This document shows, piece by piece, positions 49,647 through 62,355 of a stretch of DNA of 64,000 nt (position 1 is the stretch's first letter; the number at the start of each line of letters is the position of its first letter). Source of the DNA: Larimichthys crocea (Eukaryota > Chordata > Actinopteri > Sciaenidae); NCBI RefSeq assembly GCF_000972845.2, contig NC_040032.1, forward strand, positions 2,747,073 to 2,811,072, written 5' to 3'. Made by a program: the position numbers and the translations under genes. Under the pieces are notes generated by a model, which was given only the letters and a program-made list of their open reading frames with translations, was not told the origin of the DNA and made no database searches.

Positions 49647-50220
49647 AACTACTAGGCCTCGTTAAGTACAGAACGGCTGACCTCTGACCCTCCCGAAGGG
49701 CGCACGGGTCTGAAACTCGACACCGTGGTCGACCATGCTGTCCCAATGCGCAGGTGCAGATTTCAGGCCCCTATCTCAAAGCGTTGATGAGTTATCAGGG
49801 GATATGGCCTTGACCTTGGGGTCAGCTTGAGGTGGCTCAGATATGTTCTGTGACTGTCAATTTACCAGTGTGACGGCATGCTTTTTAATAAAACACACCC
49901 TATCAAATATGTCAATTCGACTTTGATGATTTCTTCGACAAAACACTGAACAAAACTCACATGGTGAGTGTGCTGCATGGTGCTTTTGTGATCCTTTGAG
50001 CAGCCCAGAAAGCTTTCCATGAATAAAATTGTTACTGTATATGAATATATACACAGTACAGCTCCAGCGCAAACTGCACACAGGAAATTTCATTTTTCCT
50101 TCTCAAAAGGTCTGTTGATAACAAGCTCTGTCTAAAAACAGACATTATAAAAAGCACATTAAACAGAGAAGTGATTAACTTTTTATTTTATCAGTCATAA
50201 TATCAATGGTGACACACACA

Positions 50221-51610
50221 GTGTTTGTGCTGAGAAACGTTGATGATATTATTAAAAGAAATCTTTAACAACACGAGAAAAACACTTCCGGGCAGAGGGT
50301 CCTCGGTTGTCCAATCAGATTGTAGCTCGCAAATCGTCAGTGGACGAGCATTCTGGGTAGTGTAGGCCTTTCCGCTATCCAAAACATAGGAATAAAAGTT
50401 TATTTCTCAGGCTAGAAGGAGAAAAAAAACATACCGAGGGCCACAACATGAAGCTATTTTATTGTTGAATTATCAGTGACACTTTGGCGTGTTTGTGCTG
50501 AGAAACGTTGATGATATTATTAAAAGAAATCTTTAACAACACGAGAAAAACACTTCCGGGCAGAGGGTCCTCGGTTGTCCAATCAGATTGTAGCTCGCAA
50601 ATCGTCAGTGGACGAGCATTCTGGGTAGTGTAGGCCTTTCCGCTATCCAAAACATAGGAATAAAAGTTTATTTCTCAGGCTAGAAGGAGAAAAAAAACAT
50701 ACCGAGGGCCACAACATGAAGCTATTTTATTGTTGAATTATCAGTGACACTTTGGCGTGTTTGTGCTGAGAAACGTTGATGATATTATTAAAAGAAATCT
50801 TTAACAACACGAGAAAAACACTTCCGGGCAGAGGGTCCTCGGTTGTCCAATCAGATTGTAGCTCGCAAATCGTCAGTGGACGAGCATTCTGGGTAGTGTA
50901 GGCCTTTCCGCTATCCAAAACATAGGAATAAAAGTTTATTTCTCAGGCTAGAAGGAGAAAAAAAACATACCGAGGGCCACAACATGAAGCTATTTTATTG
51001 TTGAATTATCAGTGACACTTTGGCGTGTTTGTGCTGAGAAACGTTGATGATATTATTAAAAGAAATCTTTAACAACACGAGAAAAACACTTCCGGGCAGA
51101 GGGTCCTCGGTTGTCCAATCAGATTGTAGCTCGCAAATCGTCAGTGGACGAGCATTCTGGGTAGTGTAGGCCTTTCCGCTATCCAAAACATAGGAATAAA
51201 AGTTTATTTCTCAGGCTAGAAGGAGAAAAAAAACATACCGAGGGCCACAACATGAAGCTATTTTATTGTTGAATTATCAGTGACACTTTGGCGTGTTTGT
51301 GCTGAGAAACGTTGATGATATTATTAAAAGAAATCTTTAACAACACGAGAAAAACACTTCCGGGCAGAGGGTCCTCGGTTGTCCAATCAGATTGTAGCTC
51401 GCAAATCGTCAGTGGACGAGCATTCTGGGTAGTGTAGGCCTTTCCGCTATCCAAAACATAGGAATAAAAGTTTATTTCTCAGGCTAGAAGGAGAAAAAAA
51501 ACATACTGAGGGCCACAACATGAAGCTATCTTATTGTTGAATTATCAGTGAGACTTTGGCGTGTTTGTGCTGAGAAACATTGATGATATTATTAAAAGAA
51601 ATCTTTAACA
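50221..51610. repeat. 268-bp tandem array, at least five units
   Basis: The anchor GTGTTTGTGCTGAGAAACGT occurs at 50,221, 50,489, 50,757, 51,025 and 51,293, a constant 268-bp period. A variant (AAACATT) starts at 51,561 and runs into the gap. A further partial copy is at 51,938. Inner units look identical by eye; the outermost differs at several bases and resembles the left arm. Each unit holds ACTTCCGG, then TCCAATCAG, then GCATTCTGGGTAGTGTAG. The repeated 63-codon minus-strand frame is a by-product of the repetition. Confidence 0.93.
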
Positions 51611-51720
51611 NNNNNNNNNNNNNNNNNNNNNNNNNNNNNNNNNNNNNNNNNNNNNNNNNNNNNNNNNNNNNNNNNNNNNNNNNNNNNNNNNNNNNNNNNN
51701 NNNNNNNNNNNNNNNNNNNN
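51611..51720. other. Assembly gap (N)
   Basis: 110 undetermined bases at the end of the tandem array. True array length and the 5' part of the adjacent LTR are unknown. Confidence 1.
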
Positions 51721-51882
51721 AACTGTTAACGCTCCTCTGGGAGCCTTTTTCTCTGTAACCCCTTTAGGGGGTTGCACTGTGAAACGCTCCTCTTGTACAA
51801 GAACAATAAATTCAACTTAAACTTTGATGCTTTGAATCCGATCCTCCTTATTTAAGGGTTGTTATTTAAAATTCCCGTAACA
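51721..51882 (+). mobile_element. LTR, 3' part (family copy D), inside the palindromic element
   Basis: Matches the R-U5 part of copies A-C: GGGAGCCTTTTTCTCTGTAA, then TTGCACTGTGAAACGCTCCT, AATAAATTCAACTTAAAC, and the end CCCGTAACA. The U3 side is in or beyond the gap. It is followed by CTGAG, which continues the array sequence (CATACTGAGGG in the unit), so the LTR inserted into a repeat unit. Whether this is a solo LTR or a full element cannot be told across the gap. Confidence 0.85.
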
Positions 51883-52274
51883 CTGAGGGCCACAACATGA
51901 AGCTGTTTTATTGTTGAATTATCAGTGACACTTTGGCGTGTTTGTGCTGAGAAACGTTGATGATTTCAATAAAAGAAATCCTTGACATAGTGAGAAAAAC
52001 AGTTCCGGGCAGAAGGTCCTCGGTTGTCCAATCAGATTGTAGCTTGCAGCGTCATGTATCGCTGTGGTCGGGTTATTATTGGAGTGAATGGACGGCTGGA
52101 GCTCTGCTCTGAGCGTCTCTTACCAGCGCAAACGGATTATACTGGAGTCAATGGACAACCCAGAGCGTTTCATACAGACGCGGAAGGGTACCTTTTACGT
52201 CGGTATCAGACGCCAAGGGGCGCGACAAAGCGTCGGTATTTTACGCGTTGGGAATGAGAATGGGTTGGTGCTTC

Positions 52275-54529
52275 AGTGTGTTCTTCAGGCTCTACTATTG
52301 TTTTTGACATTAAAATTCATTAATTCATTAAAATGTTTTTTCCTGTGTGCAGTTCTTCTGTGTGCTTTGTTTTGTTCAGCCAGTGAACCCTCTGATCTGC
52401 TTGTTTTACTTCAGCCAGCCTTCAGCCACCATCACCATCTGCTTTTTGTGTTAATTAAACACAGATTTAAAATAAATTTTAAAAACTGTACTTGTCATCT
52501 CTGCATTTTGGGTCCAAACTTAAAACTCACACCGTAACAATCATGTTTTTGGTCATGCATAATAAAAAGAGCTAACATACTGTAATTTAGGTAATCTCCA
52601 TATTTTGCTTTAATAAATCATGAAGCCAATTTTCATTAGCAGCACATTCTATATTCCTTTTCTGTTGTGCAGCTCACCACTAAAGGGATTTTCTGTCTAA
52701 ATGGAAAGTCCATAAACTCCAAACTGTATCAACTAAGAGCACGGTGCAGATCCTAAAGGCTGCTGCTCATTAACAACATTAACATATCATATACCTACCT
52801 ACCAACTAATTTAACAGCCATTATTTGATTAAAAAAATAAATAAATCTGGAAACTCTTTTATGGTCCAGGTGCAAAGTGGGGGACAACTAACAGATACAA
52901 AGTGTCTCGACTCCAAAGGGCGGTTTTAATCGTTTAAGTTAAAAGACCAAAAAGCAAAATGACTTTTTAGCAAACACAGACATATATATTCACAATCTCA
53001 GACAGAACTTTCTTCACTGCTGCAGCAAATGCAAAAATGTCATCATACACTGAATATTTATCAGTCAGAATGGGTGTCTAGGCAAAATTGATCGACAAAG
53101 ATTCCTCCCAGGTGTCTGGCGGAATTTAGAAAGGTACAAAGTTTGCCAAAACAAACAGAGGGACAAAGGACAAATTAATTTATCTCTGAATATGAAAACA
53201 ATGTTATAGAAGATTACAAAGGTGTAAGTGCATTGAAATGCAACATAGTGCTCCACTTTGTTTCGCTCTATTTCCTCTCTCTTTGGACAGACCACTGGCT
53301 TAAACTTACTCAAAAATATCAGACTCAATAATTGAAATAATTGAAAAACTTAAAAATCTAATTTACCAATTATACTTCAAATGACTCCAGAGGCATGGAC
53401 ACCTCTGCTGGTAATGACTTGTAATCAGAGTTATCTCTGCCTCAAAGAAAAATATAGCATTCTCTTGCATATTCTGTCATAGGGAAGAGTGCTATTTATC
53501 TGATAAGTGGCTGTTCACTTTTATTTGGCAGAATAGGCCCTGCTCCCCTAAGATGCTCCCCTGTGAATCTAAGCAGCAACGCATGATTCACTGGGGAGCA
53601 GAAAAACCTGAACGGAGCTATACAGAAATGAAACCCAAAAGATATCGCTGAGATATGGGATACACAAAATGCATGAGGTGAGAGATATGATCGCTAAATG
53701 TGGTAATAAGAACTGGTGGAGGGAGAAATCAGTCATCGCTGTCAGTGTGCAGCAGGTAGCAGCAAAGCATTACCAGCAGGGTGGGATTAAGTGCAAGAGC
53801 GAGTGCTGGTCACATGTGATTGGTGATTTCCTTATATGATTGGCATTTGCTAACTAGCGCTGTGTGTGTGGCTGCGGTACTCTATCAGAGGTGCTGCAAT
53901 GCTTTGGTAATCATCTCAGAACCTCCCTCACTGATTTTAGTTTGTTTTATCAACTCTCTGCTGATTATGAGCTCCCATGACCAGCTGTCTCGCACAATGT
54001 AAATATGATGGCTGGTGTTCCTTAGCTAATCTGACTGATGAAATATGTTTTTCTTTTTGCCATTCACTGCAGTGATGCTGCATTTCTGTCTGATACATGT
54101 TGCTGCTTCTTTCAGTCTATTACACCATTTCACACAGTACACATCAGTGACAGATTTTACAAGAAATACCAATGTGGCCATAATTTACCTGTATGATTAA
54201 ATATAACAATAAAAAAAGGACGCAAATTGTTGACAACTTTGATTCAAGTAGAATCATTGATCCCTCAAAGGGGATATTGTTTATTTTCTTATTATGCAAG
54301 TTATTTCACTTAGCCCAAAATACAAACACAACAGGCTAATAGACATGCAAATGTAGAGAGATGCAGTGGTGCCCTGGGCACAGTTAGGGGTTCTGTGCTT
54401 TGTTTAAGGGAACCACGGCAGTGCCCAGGAGCTGAAAAGCTAATGCAAAGCTGATGCTTTTATGACAGTATTTTTACTCTTTATTTTTGTTTATGAATCA
54501 TAATTTGGTGACATGTTGCTTTTAAAAAA
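52275..54529. other. Gene-free DNA
   Basis: AT-rich with no supported exon, RNA gene or identifiable repeat. An antisense frame at 53,065-53,328 shows no domain. Confidence 0.45.
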
Positions 54530-57500
54530 AAATGAAAACTAAGTCATGTAAGTATGGGAACTGGAAATCAAAATGGATTCCATTAGCTTACTACAGTGAA
54601 GCAAGGCACAATCCATGGCTTCTTCCATTGAGGTAGAGACAATACTCAAGAGGTTTTTATGCATAAGATAGAGGCTGCTATAGTTGAGACCAGAACATTT
54701 TATTCTCCTAGATGCACTAATGCCACCAATCACAGTCATGAATATCCCTCTTCACATTAAGAATTTAAACTATTTAGAATCAATAGCAAAGGATATGGAT
54801 ATCAAATAGTGGCCCATTTAAATGTATGTATATAACTATCATAATGGATGGTATGTCTCAAGTGTAAGAGCTTTATAAATGGATGTACACAACCATTTTG
54901 AATTAAAAGCAACTCGGAATTCTTACTTGAATAATACTTCACGCTAATATAAAGGTCTGCCTTTCTTTCGTGGTATCACTTTCTGACAGATTTCTGCAGT
55001 TAGCATGTAATAGCCCTTTAGACGTCCATGCTACATGAAAGGTATGACCCCCTGACCTCCAACAAAAGAGACACAATAGACTAAAAACCTGTTCCCTCCT
55101 CTGTTAATCAAGCTACTTCAACAGTAGTCCAAGAGGCCCAGCTTTACGATTTAATCTTGGCAGGTATGATGCTAATGTTGTGACAATATGCAGTGAAAGT
55201 TCAGACAAAGATTATGGTTAGGTCACTTTTTTGTAATCAATAGTTTTTATCTTGAAAAGGTCATCACAGCAACACAAAGTATCAGACTGCAACCACAATG
55301 AGACCAGAAAAGGTCACCTCTTCATGAGGTGACATTTTCTAAGTGTAAGGTAAAGTATATAAATAAGTTTGTGATTAGGATATTTAGATGTGCTGACTAA
55401 GTTGTCCCAATGGTAAACCAATAAATTTCACCACCTCAATGGTCAATATCTCTTTCTCACACCTGATGGGAGAGGACCACAAAAAGAGTTAAGTAACAAT
55501 GTATAGAGCTTAGAGACCAACCCACTTGTCTCAACACCCACATCCAATACAATACTGGTGCAGAAAGAATGCCTCCCGGGATACACTGTAAGAACATATG
55601 AAAGACCTAAGTTGCAGGCATAGGAAAAATGCTGAGCCAGGTAAATCAAATTGATATTTGCAAGTCTCAGATGTTTTGAGTCCCTTCTCATAACAGATTT
55701 CAGACAGACTATGAATACATCTATTTCTCCATTTGGGGCATTGGGGAGAAAAGGGGCTCCTCTGTTATGAAGAGCAAAATAATAGAAAATGGGACGTTTG
55801 CCACTTTAAATAACAGTGAGTAGCTTTCTCTACAGCGTGCCAAGTTGATAAAAGGACATTATGGGGCCCAGTTTAGATATGGTGCATTTAGGAGACAGAT
55901 TAGGGTATACTAAGTCTTGTAAATGATAAGAAGAGGCCATATTTTCCTGTATAACCTGCCTGAAATGGATGTACTGGGGTCTAACCAGATTTATAATGGT
56001 TGCAACACATATGACCAAAAATACATATTGAAACTGGAAACAGCGTTATACTGAGAGGACTTCACCACTAAAATGTGACATGATAGGGTGTAAGGGTGTA
56101 ATAAGATGGCAAATGGAAGTAAGGGTATTGTGTGTCTATAACCAATAGTCATCAGCAAATAATTAGATTTAGTGCAATGTGTTATAGTGAGGGGTGAAAC
56201 AAAAAGGTGCAGACTTGTCTTTTGAGCTTAAGGCTCAGTTGAAATAGCAAATAAGAATGAGAAGATGCATCCTTGCCTGGAGCCCCAACCAGTGCTCCTC
56301 CATGAACAGTATACTACACTTGACAGTATTGTGCTGCCTGTATGTAAGCACATGAGATCTATAATGACATATTGTGTAAATGGCCTACTATAGCAATAGT
56401 GTATTTTGATGAAAAATTGGAATTCATGACTTCTCTGTAATTTTCACACTTTGTAATGTAATATAGTGGGCTGAATTCGACCTTTTGGTGAGCCAGTTCT
56501 GGCATATTTGACAAAAAGGCAGAACTGGCTTTCCCTTTTTTATTGACTGAGCTACTATACTTAAAAAAATGTGCCTGCTATTGATCATCCCCTCTTTTAT
56601 TGAATAAAGACTAAACATGATAGCTGAAATATAGATACTGTTGGTACTTATAGAAATACCCACAAAATGTCACATCCATTTATACATTTGTTACCATGCC
56701 AAAGAGTTGCTGTGTGGCGTTCTGCCTGTCAAATAAACATCATTCATCCATTCTTTTATCAGATATAGACAACAATCTTAACAATCTGATTTTGTTTCAT
56801 TTTTGAATGTGGAATTTTTTTGTCAAGTGACATGAAGGACTCTATATAAGACATGACATCCTATTGATATTAATCTGTGAGTTTAAGAACCAAGCATTTT
56901 TAGGCTTGGGGAAATGACTTAGATATTGTATCTGGAAATGTCTAGGGCCATTAAAGTAATAAGAAAGTAACGACATTCAGAAGAAGAGAAGAGAGTCTAT
57001 AATTCTATGTATGTGAGTTGAATATTTTGTTTCCTGGTTTACAAAATGATTGTTAATTTTCCACTTCTACAAGCTTTGATTACAGTTCATCAGTTTCACT
57101 CAGTCACGCCTTAAGATGATTAGCAAAAGATATAGTGGTGTCCCAAATGCAGCCCTTCAATGAATGCCTGAATACATAGGGGTCATCCATAGTATCAGCA
57201 TTTTCAGATATTAATGTATTAAATTGGGATCTAGGACAGCATTCATATCCTTCCTATGACCAAGTAATAATCCTGCAATTCTGCAAGTATGCCAGAAAGG
57301 TAATGTAAAAATTCTTGATCATATTGGTTAGGGGCACAAATGCTAATGTACGTCCTGCAACAACAGTTTGCCCCTCAGTACTGCTAGGTTTCTCTGGAAT
57401 ATTTATAGATATGGAGCATTTCAAAAATGATTAGGGACCCACAGGCTTTGGAAACAAAAAAAGCTGATTCAGCTGGTTAACTGTAAGAGATGTCATGAGG

Positions 57501-57960
57501 TGATGTCAGTAGGTTAAGTTGAGCAAAAGAAGTAGCACCCAAAAGACTTTCCCACTCTGTATGAATAAGACAGATGAGTCCATAAGGAAAATAACCAGAG
57601 TTATTGTAATAATATGAAAAAAGATGATTTATAACTCATCCAGTCCTGGACGCCACTATATATCCAACCATGCCACCCAATAAAAAATGACAAGAAATCA
57701 ACACACAACAAAAATAAAACCTCTTCCTCGTCTCTGAAAACCTTACACTAGGACTGAAAGGGGACTGTTATCAGTGTTGAAACAGCTCATTCCATTATAA
57801 GCAGAATATAGCTACTTTACAGTGGAAAGTGACCTCAATATATAGTAACATTTTCATTCTGAGGCATTATTGAGATTCATGAACAAATAATCTGGGACAA
57901 TCAAATTCCAAGTATTGTTATCTCACAATATTAATGGCCGCAACAGTCAGAAGTGTGGTG
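54530..57960 (-). pseudogene. L1-clade LINE fossil, antisense
   Basis: On the minus strand, reading from high to low coordinates, parts of an L1-type ORF2 are visible. They are an endonuclease-like piece with DMNAVLDPN (near 57,240), the reverse transcriptase motif GSRQGCIFSFLFAISTEP (near 56,240-56,300), the catalytic FADD (a YADD variant, near 56,140), and a C-terminal stretch around LYTLLLNSFCGPLP (near 55,480). SASRRI near 54,700 may be a late ORF2 piece. Stops and shifts occur throughout, for example right after the GSRQGC block and after FADDYWL. The copy is inactive. Exact borders are uncertain and no target duplication was found. Confidence 0.8.
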
Positions 57961-60900
57961 GCATAAATGAGAAACTCAAAAGCATAGGTCATTTATTATG
58001 GGTTTCCTATCTTCATATAGATCTGATGGCACTGAACAACCTGTATACAGGAAAACTGAGAACACATATGACTGACAAGCCTGTATTACATAATACATAA
58101 ACTGCATCCCTGAGAATACATTGTGAGTCCAACTTTGTGTACTCAGAAGCACAAGTATTAGTTAAATACTGTGTCTTCCTCCAATGTGAAATCATACAAC
58201 CCAAATCAATGTAGGAACATGTATGATAGTTTTTTCATGATTAGGGCAGTGAAATGAAGAATTATGAGAAATAACCTGAGGTTATAAATTACTTATGCTT
58301 TGTCCCCTTCCTTTGAAAACAATTGTAGAAATTTTTACACATGAAACAATTCCCTCAACATGTCTAACCATGAGGCAGTGACTCAACCATACTATCATTT
58401 GCCACCGGCTGCCAGTGCCATAGAATAATCACCATAATCCCACCACACCATCCTTGGAAGCCCCAGACAAGCTGCTGGGAAGGTGCTCATCTTTGAAGTT
58501 GGAGTCCAATCAGCAAAGGAGATGGGGGTGAGTTTTTACACCCTGTTGGGCTGCTCTCCAACCAATGTTGGAGTGAGACAGACTGATGGAAACAGAGAGA
58601 GAGAGATGGTGTGGTGGTAGAAGTAGCTGCAGCAGTAGATTAGATTATGAGAGAAGAGCTGATTGTTACCAAAGGAGGGTTAGTTAAAATCACAATGGCT
58701 GTTATAAGAAGAGTTTTCTAGAGCTGTGTGGGCACAAGTGTGTGCTGTGAATGAGGGTCTGTGCTATTCAGAATTTGTTTGTTTTTGGGGGGTTTTTTTT
58801 AGAATAATTTTATTTTAGCACATAAACATATTTTTGACATGTTAACAGGGTCACCTACAAAACATTTTAGACATGTTTATGGTGGAGGAGCAGGACAAAA
58901 GCCACAAATTCTTTACTCATTTCTACTTTTTAATATTTCTCTCCTGGCATTTCTCGTGCTATCATTCCTTCCGCCATTTTATTAGCTGCCCATAATGTTG
59001 ATAATCTACTAACTTCCCTATTCAAGCAGGTAGCCATTTTAGCAAGCCACTGAGGTTATCCAACAGCTCCAGCAGCTGTTGGCAGACACATATTTAACCC
59101 CACCTGCTGTCTGTTTGCTGACAGTCTGATATGGTGTGTCTGTGAACACTTAGAGTAAGGTTGGAAGTTCTCACTGAGGGTTGCTCTGCTAGAGCAGAGA
59201 CAAACAGATGAAGCAAATGAGAGTTTAATTTCACTTCTAGTATTTAACTTTAGGAGAACTAATCTCTGTGCGCTTGCCAGTTCTTTTTGATCTCTTGGCC
59301 CGCTACGTTCTCTGCTGGCTCCTTTAGTGCCACCTCTAAGTGATTTATTTGCTGCTAATTTGTTGGCTTGTTACAAGCAGATGGAGGCGGCAAGTCCTCT
59401 GTTCATTCCTCGTTGCTTTCTGGTTCTGCCTCATATCCAGTAATAGCGAAGGAGGGAGATAAGTGACAGGAAGCGCTGCATTAAAGACTGGCAGCAACCA
59501 ACTGTGGAAGTTAATTTTCCTATTGCTCATCATGGACTGTAGTGTCTGACAACAGTTGTGTTTGTTTGCCTTGGATGACTGTAGGAGGCACTAGACATTG
59601 ACCTTTTATTTCTTAAAACACATTCTTTAATGGATGCCAGATTTCTCTCTCTCTCTGCAAATAGTGTCTTTGTGTGTTTGGTGGTGCTACTCTTGCTCTG
59701 CTCTTCATTTCTTCTCTCCTGTCAATTGCCCAATTGAGTTGAAGTGCAGCAAATTTTCAAGCTGTTCTAGCTTGGCAACTTTATAGCCTGCAGACTGCTT
59801 TAGAGGACATCCTTGATAGAATAAAGTGAATTCTAAAGCAGAGGTGACAGTGACTTGTTTATACTGAAGAACCACTAGTTATCCTTTGGACTGCTGACTT
59901 CATTATTTGTCTAACAACTCCTTTGGGAGGTAATGGAATAGGGTATGAATCATGCCATGTGTGGGAAAGGGAGAGCTCTTCTTTACTCATGAGGACCAAA
60001 GGTCCCTTCATAGATGGAAAGATGGGGAAATTCCTCCAGAGGACCCAAACTTTGATTCCACCAACTTTTTTTTTATGCGACAAGCAGATAGCTTTTCTGA
60101 GGTCAGTATGTATTATGCAGTGTTTGGGTATACAAAAAATGACATCAGTGGTTCCCAAACCTTTTCAGTCAGCCTCTCTTTTCACATGAAAGTACTTTTA
60201 TTCTCACCTCACCTCCCAGAAATATTATGCATAACATGACCACATTTTTTTCTAAAGTCTACATTATTATTGAGAATCATCGTTCATTTATTTCCAGCAC
60301 GGCTGTCCTTAGAAACCTCTGCTGAAATAATGATCACAAATTGCTGAGACACTACAGTTTGCTTAGGCTGAGCTAAAGTAAAAACAACAAAGCCTCCTAC
60401 TGCATGTGAAGTAGCGTTGCATATTGTTTCGCTGCAGCAAATGTGTGTTGATAAAGGACACTGCATGAAATATAAAGTTGATGCCTATTTGTATGCACAT
60501 CCTATAACGGGAAACAGTTTTACTCAACTTTGGTTTGAAGGTTTATCTGGAGTTTTGAGTGTGAAATTGTGCATTACGCAAATGATGCATAGTTCAAAGC
60601 TCAGTGTATGATGCGATTGGAAAAATTAAGTTGCCAAGTTAGTCATCGGTTTAATATACTTCAAAGAGCAGAGACAGGGAGGGACACGGAAATGGGGGAA
60701 GACAGACGGAGAGCGTGAGATCTGGCAGGGATGCAGTGTTTCAGTGGATTACTCGTGTGGAGAAACTTTGGGCACTCTGCTGACTCTGATTTCTCCTTTT
60801 TGCAAGCTAACTACAGCTAGTAGTAAACTTGCAAGGTGAGCTGAAGTGACAGTAGAAGAGGCTTGAGAGAGTGGAGGAGTTACTGCTGAAGACAGGACTG

Positions 60901-61028
60901 GTGTGGGATTCAACTAGAAAGCCAACTTATAAACTCTCCTAAATTTGAATGAATGCACATATTCAGCTAGATACAGCTACATTTCAACCTTAAATGCTAA
61001 GGTGTCAAGTAAGCAAGTTTTTTTTTTT
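57961..61028. other. Gene-free DNA with a possible hAT-MITE scrap
   Basis: CAGTGGTTCCCAAACCTTTT near 60,147 resembles the terminus of a common vertebrate hAT-type repeat, and homology seems to fade by about 60,230. The rest holds only short frames. No gene is supported. Confidence 0.4.
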
Positions 61029-61182
61029 GGCCTTTTTGATAAAGACAGCTAAATAGTGACAGGAATGTAGGGAGAGAGATGGGGAATGACACACGGGAAA
61101 GAGCCACAGGTCAGATTCTAACCCTGAGCTGCTGCGGCAAGGACTGAGCCTTTGTACATGGGGCAGCTGTTAAACGACACCC
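61029..61182 (-). mobile_element. tRNA-derived SINE, decayed copy
   Basis: Same family as 12,930-13,117: shared GACAGGAATGT, GAGAGAGA, GGGGAATGACA and GGCAAGGACTGAGCCTTTGT. Box B has decayed to GGTTAGAATCTGACC on the minus strand and the box A region is shortened. Confidence 0.8.
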
Positions 61183-62355
61183 CCAAGTAAGCAAGTTTTG
61201 TGTCATGAAACATACACTATTTTTATGTTTTATATTTTGGGAAATAAAAAGCATAATAAAGAGCATATGTATTAATGCCCTTGAGCTACAGCTTACAGTA
61301 GCACATAAAACAAGGGGGAAACACTGGGAAATTGCCTTACTGACCATGTCTAAGACTATAACAGGCAGATCTGAGGACAACCACAGGGGAAATAACCCAG
61401 GTGATTCACAAATATAGAAATAATCTGGAAGACAGATTCTGCAAAGAAAACAAATTTGTATTTCTTTCTTGTCTGAGCTTTTGCCAAGCATGCTAAGGTA
61501 GTCTTAGAGTAAACAGTAAGCCTGAAGAGCATAGTAAGCAGCGTGTCAGGTCCAACTCACTGGCAGCAGTGTTTCTCAAAGTGACTATTTGTTAACAGTT
61601 CAATTATCAGTGGACGACTTTGTCAGTAGCAGAACTGACATAGCAGAGAGCACTACTGACAAGGCTGTGGTCTCTATGCCAAGGTGTATGCCAGCGGAGC
61701 CAGATAACTGTTTGAATTAATTTGCAGCAAAGCTTGTAATCAGGGAAATGGGCTCAGGTGTGTCTGGTTCCATGTGCCGATTGCAGAGTAACCTCACCTC
61801 CATCACACCGATTGGACTAGGAACAGCTTGTAGCACTGGACTGTAGCTCCATCTGAGCTTGCTTGGAGCAATTCTCACAACAGACTGATGCTGTTCCCTT
61901 TGGGCCACATTTTACCATTTATCACTGTTGGGCAAACTGTTCTAGGTTCTGTATTAGATGCCGTGTTTTGGTGTGCACATGAAGCCGTGGTTATGGTTAA
62001 TGTGCTTTTTGTGTGCCTTTAAAGTTTCAGCAAAGAATGTCTTTGAAAACTTGGCTTCTTAAATGTAGAACTTTTTGTCAGTAGTGATAAAAGGAACACC
62101 GTCTATTAGGGGGGAGGAACACGGCACTTCAATATCGTGATTTGCATTTTACAACCAATTTCTTTTCCAGAGATAAAAATACAAGAATTAATAGAGGGAT
62201 ATGTTTTAACACGCGACAGGCTTAAATTATGTGTTTTATTTTAAAGGGCTCAGTGAGAGGTTATCAGACGTTTCTGACAACAGTCAACACAAGATGAATT
62301 ACTGGAGATGTGAAGAGATTTATTATAAGTTCTGCATGTTTATTGGGTATATACA

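Larger units (their letters stand above)
46825..52267. mobile_element. Large palindromic DNA transposon, non-autonomous, 5.4 kb
   Basis: The ends are inverted: CAACCCGTTCTCATTCCCAA on the left, and TTGGGAATGAGAATGGGTTG on the right. Flanking 7-bp direct repeats (GTGCTTC) mark a single insertion. The inverted homology continues far inward: about 46,825-47,994 on the left pairs with about 49,647-52,267 on the right. The spacer is about 1.65 kb and the right arm is longer, because of tandem amplification (268-bp units), an LTR insertion and an assembly gap. The arms are very similar; a 78-codon frame at 47,551-47,787 recurs identically at 49,857-50,093 on the other strand. No transposase motif is visible. 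A 7-bp duplication is unusual (hAT and P give 8, MULE 9, piggyBac TTAA), so I leave the superfamily open. Dada-type elements make 6-7 bp duplications and are one possibility. Confidence 0.88.

Noticed and set aside
50459..51454. Four identical 63-codon minus-strand frames (50,459, 50,727, 50,995, 51,263)
   Set aside because: They recur only because the 268-bp unit recurs. There is no domain, and the frame overlaps motif-rich, promoter-like sequence.
53065..53328. 87-codon minus-strand frame considered as a small gene
   Set aside because: No domain, no splice or promoter context, and composition like the AT-rich surroundings.
57915..58100. Plus-strand frame starting MLSHNINGRN, resembling an L1 endonuclease start
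   Set aside because: The surrounding L1 fossil is on the minus strand and the likeness fades after a few residues, so it is probably coincidence or a separate scrap.
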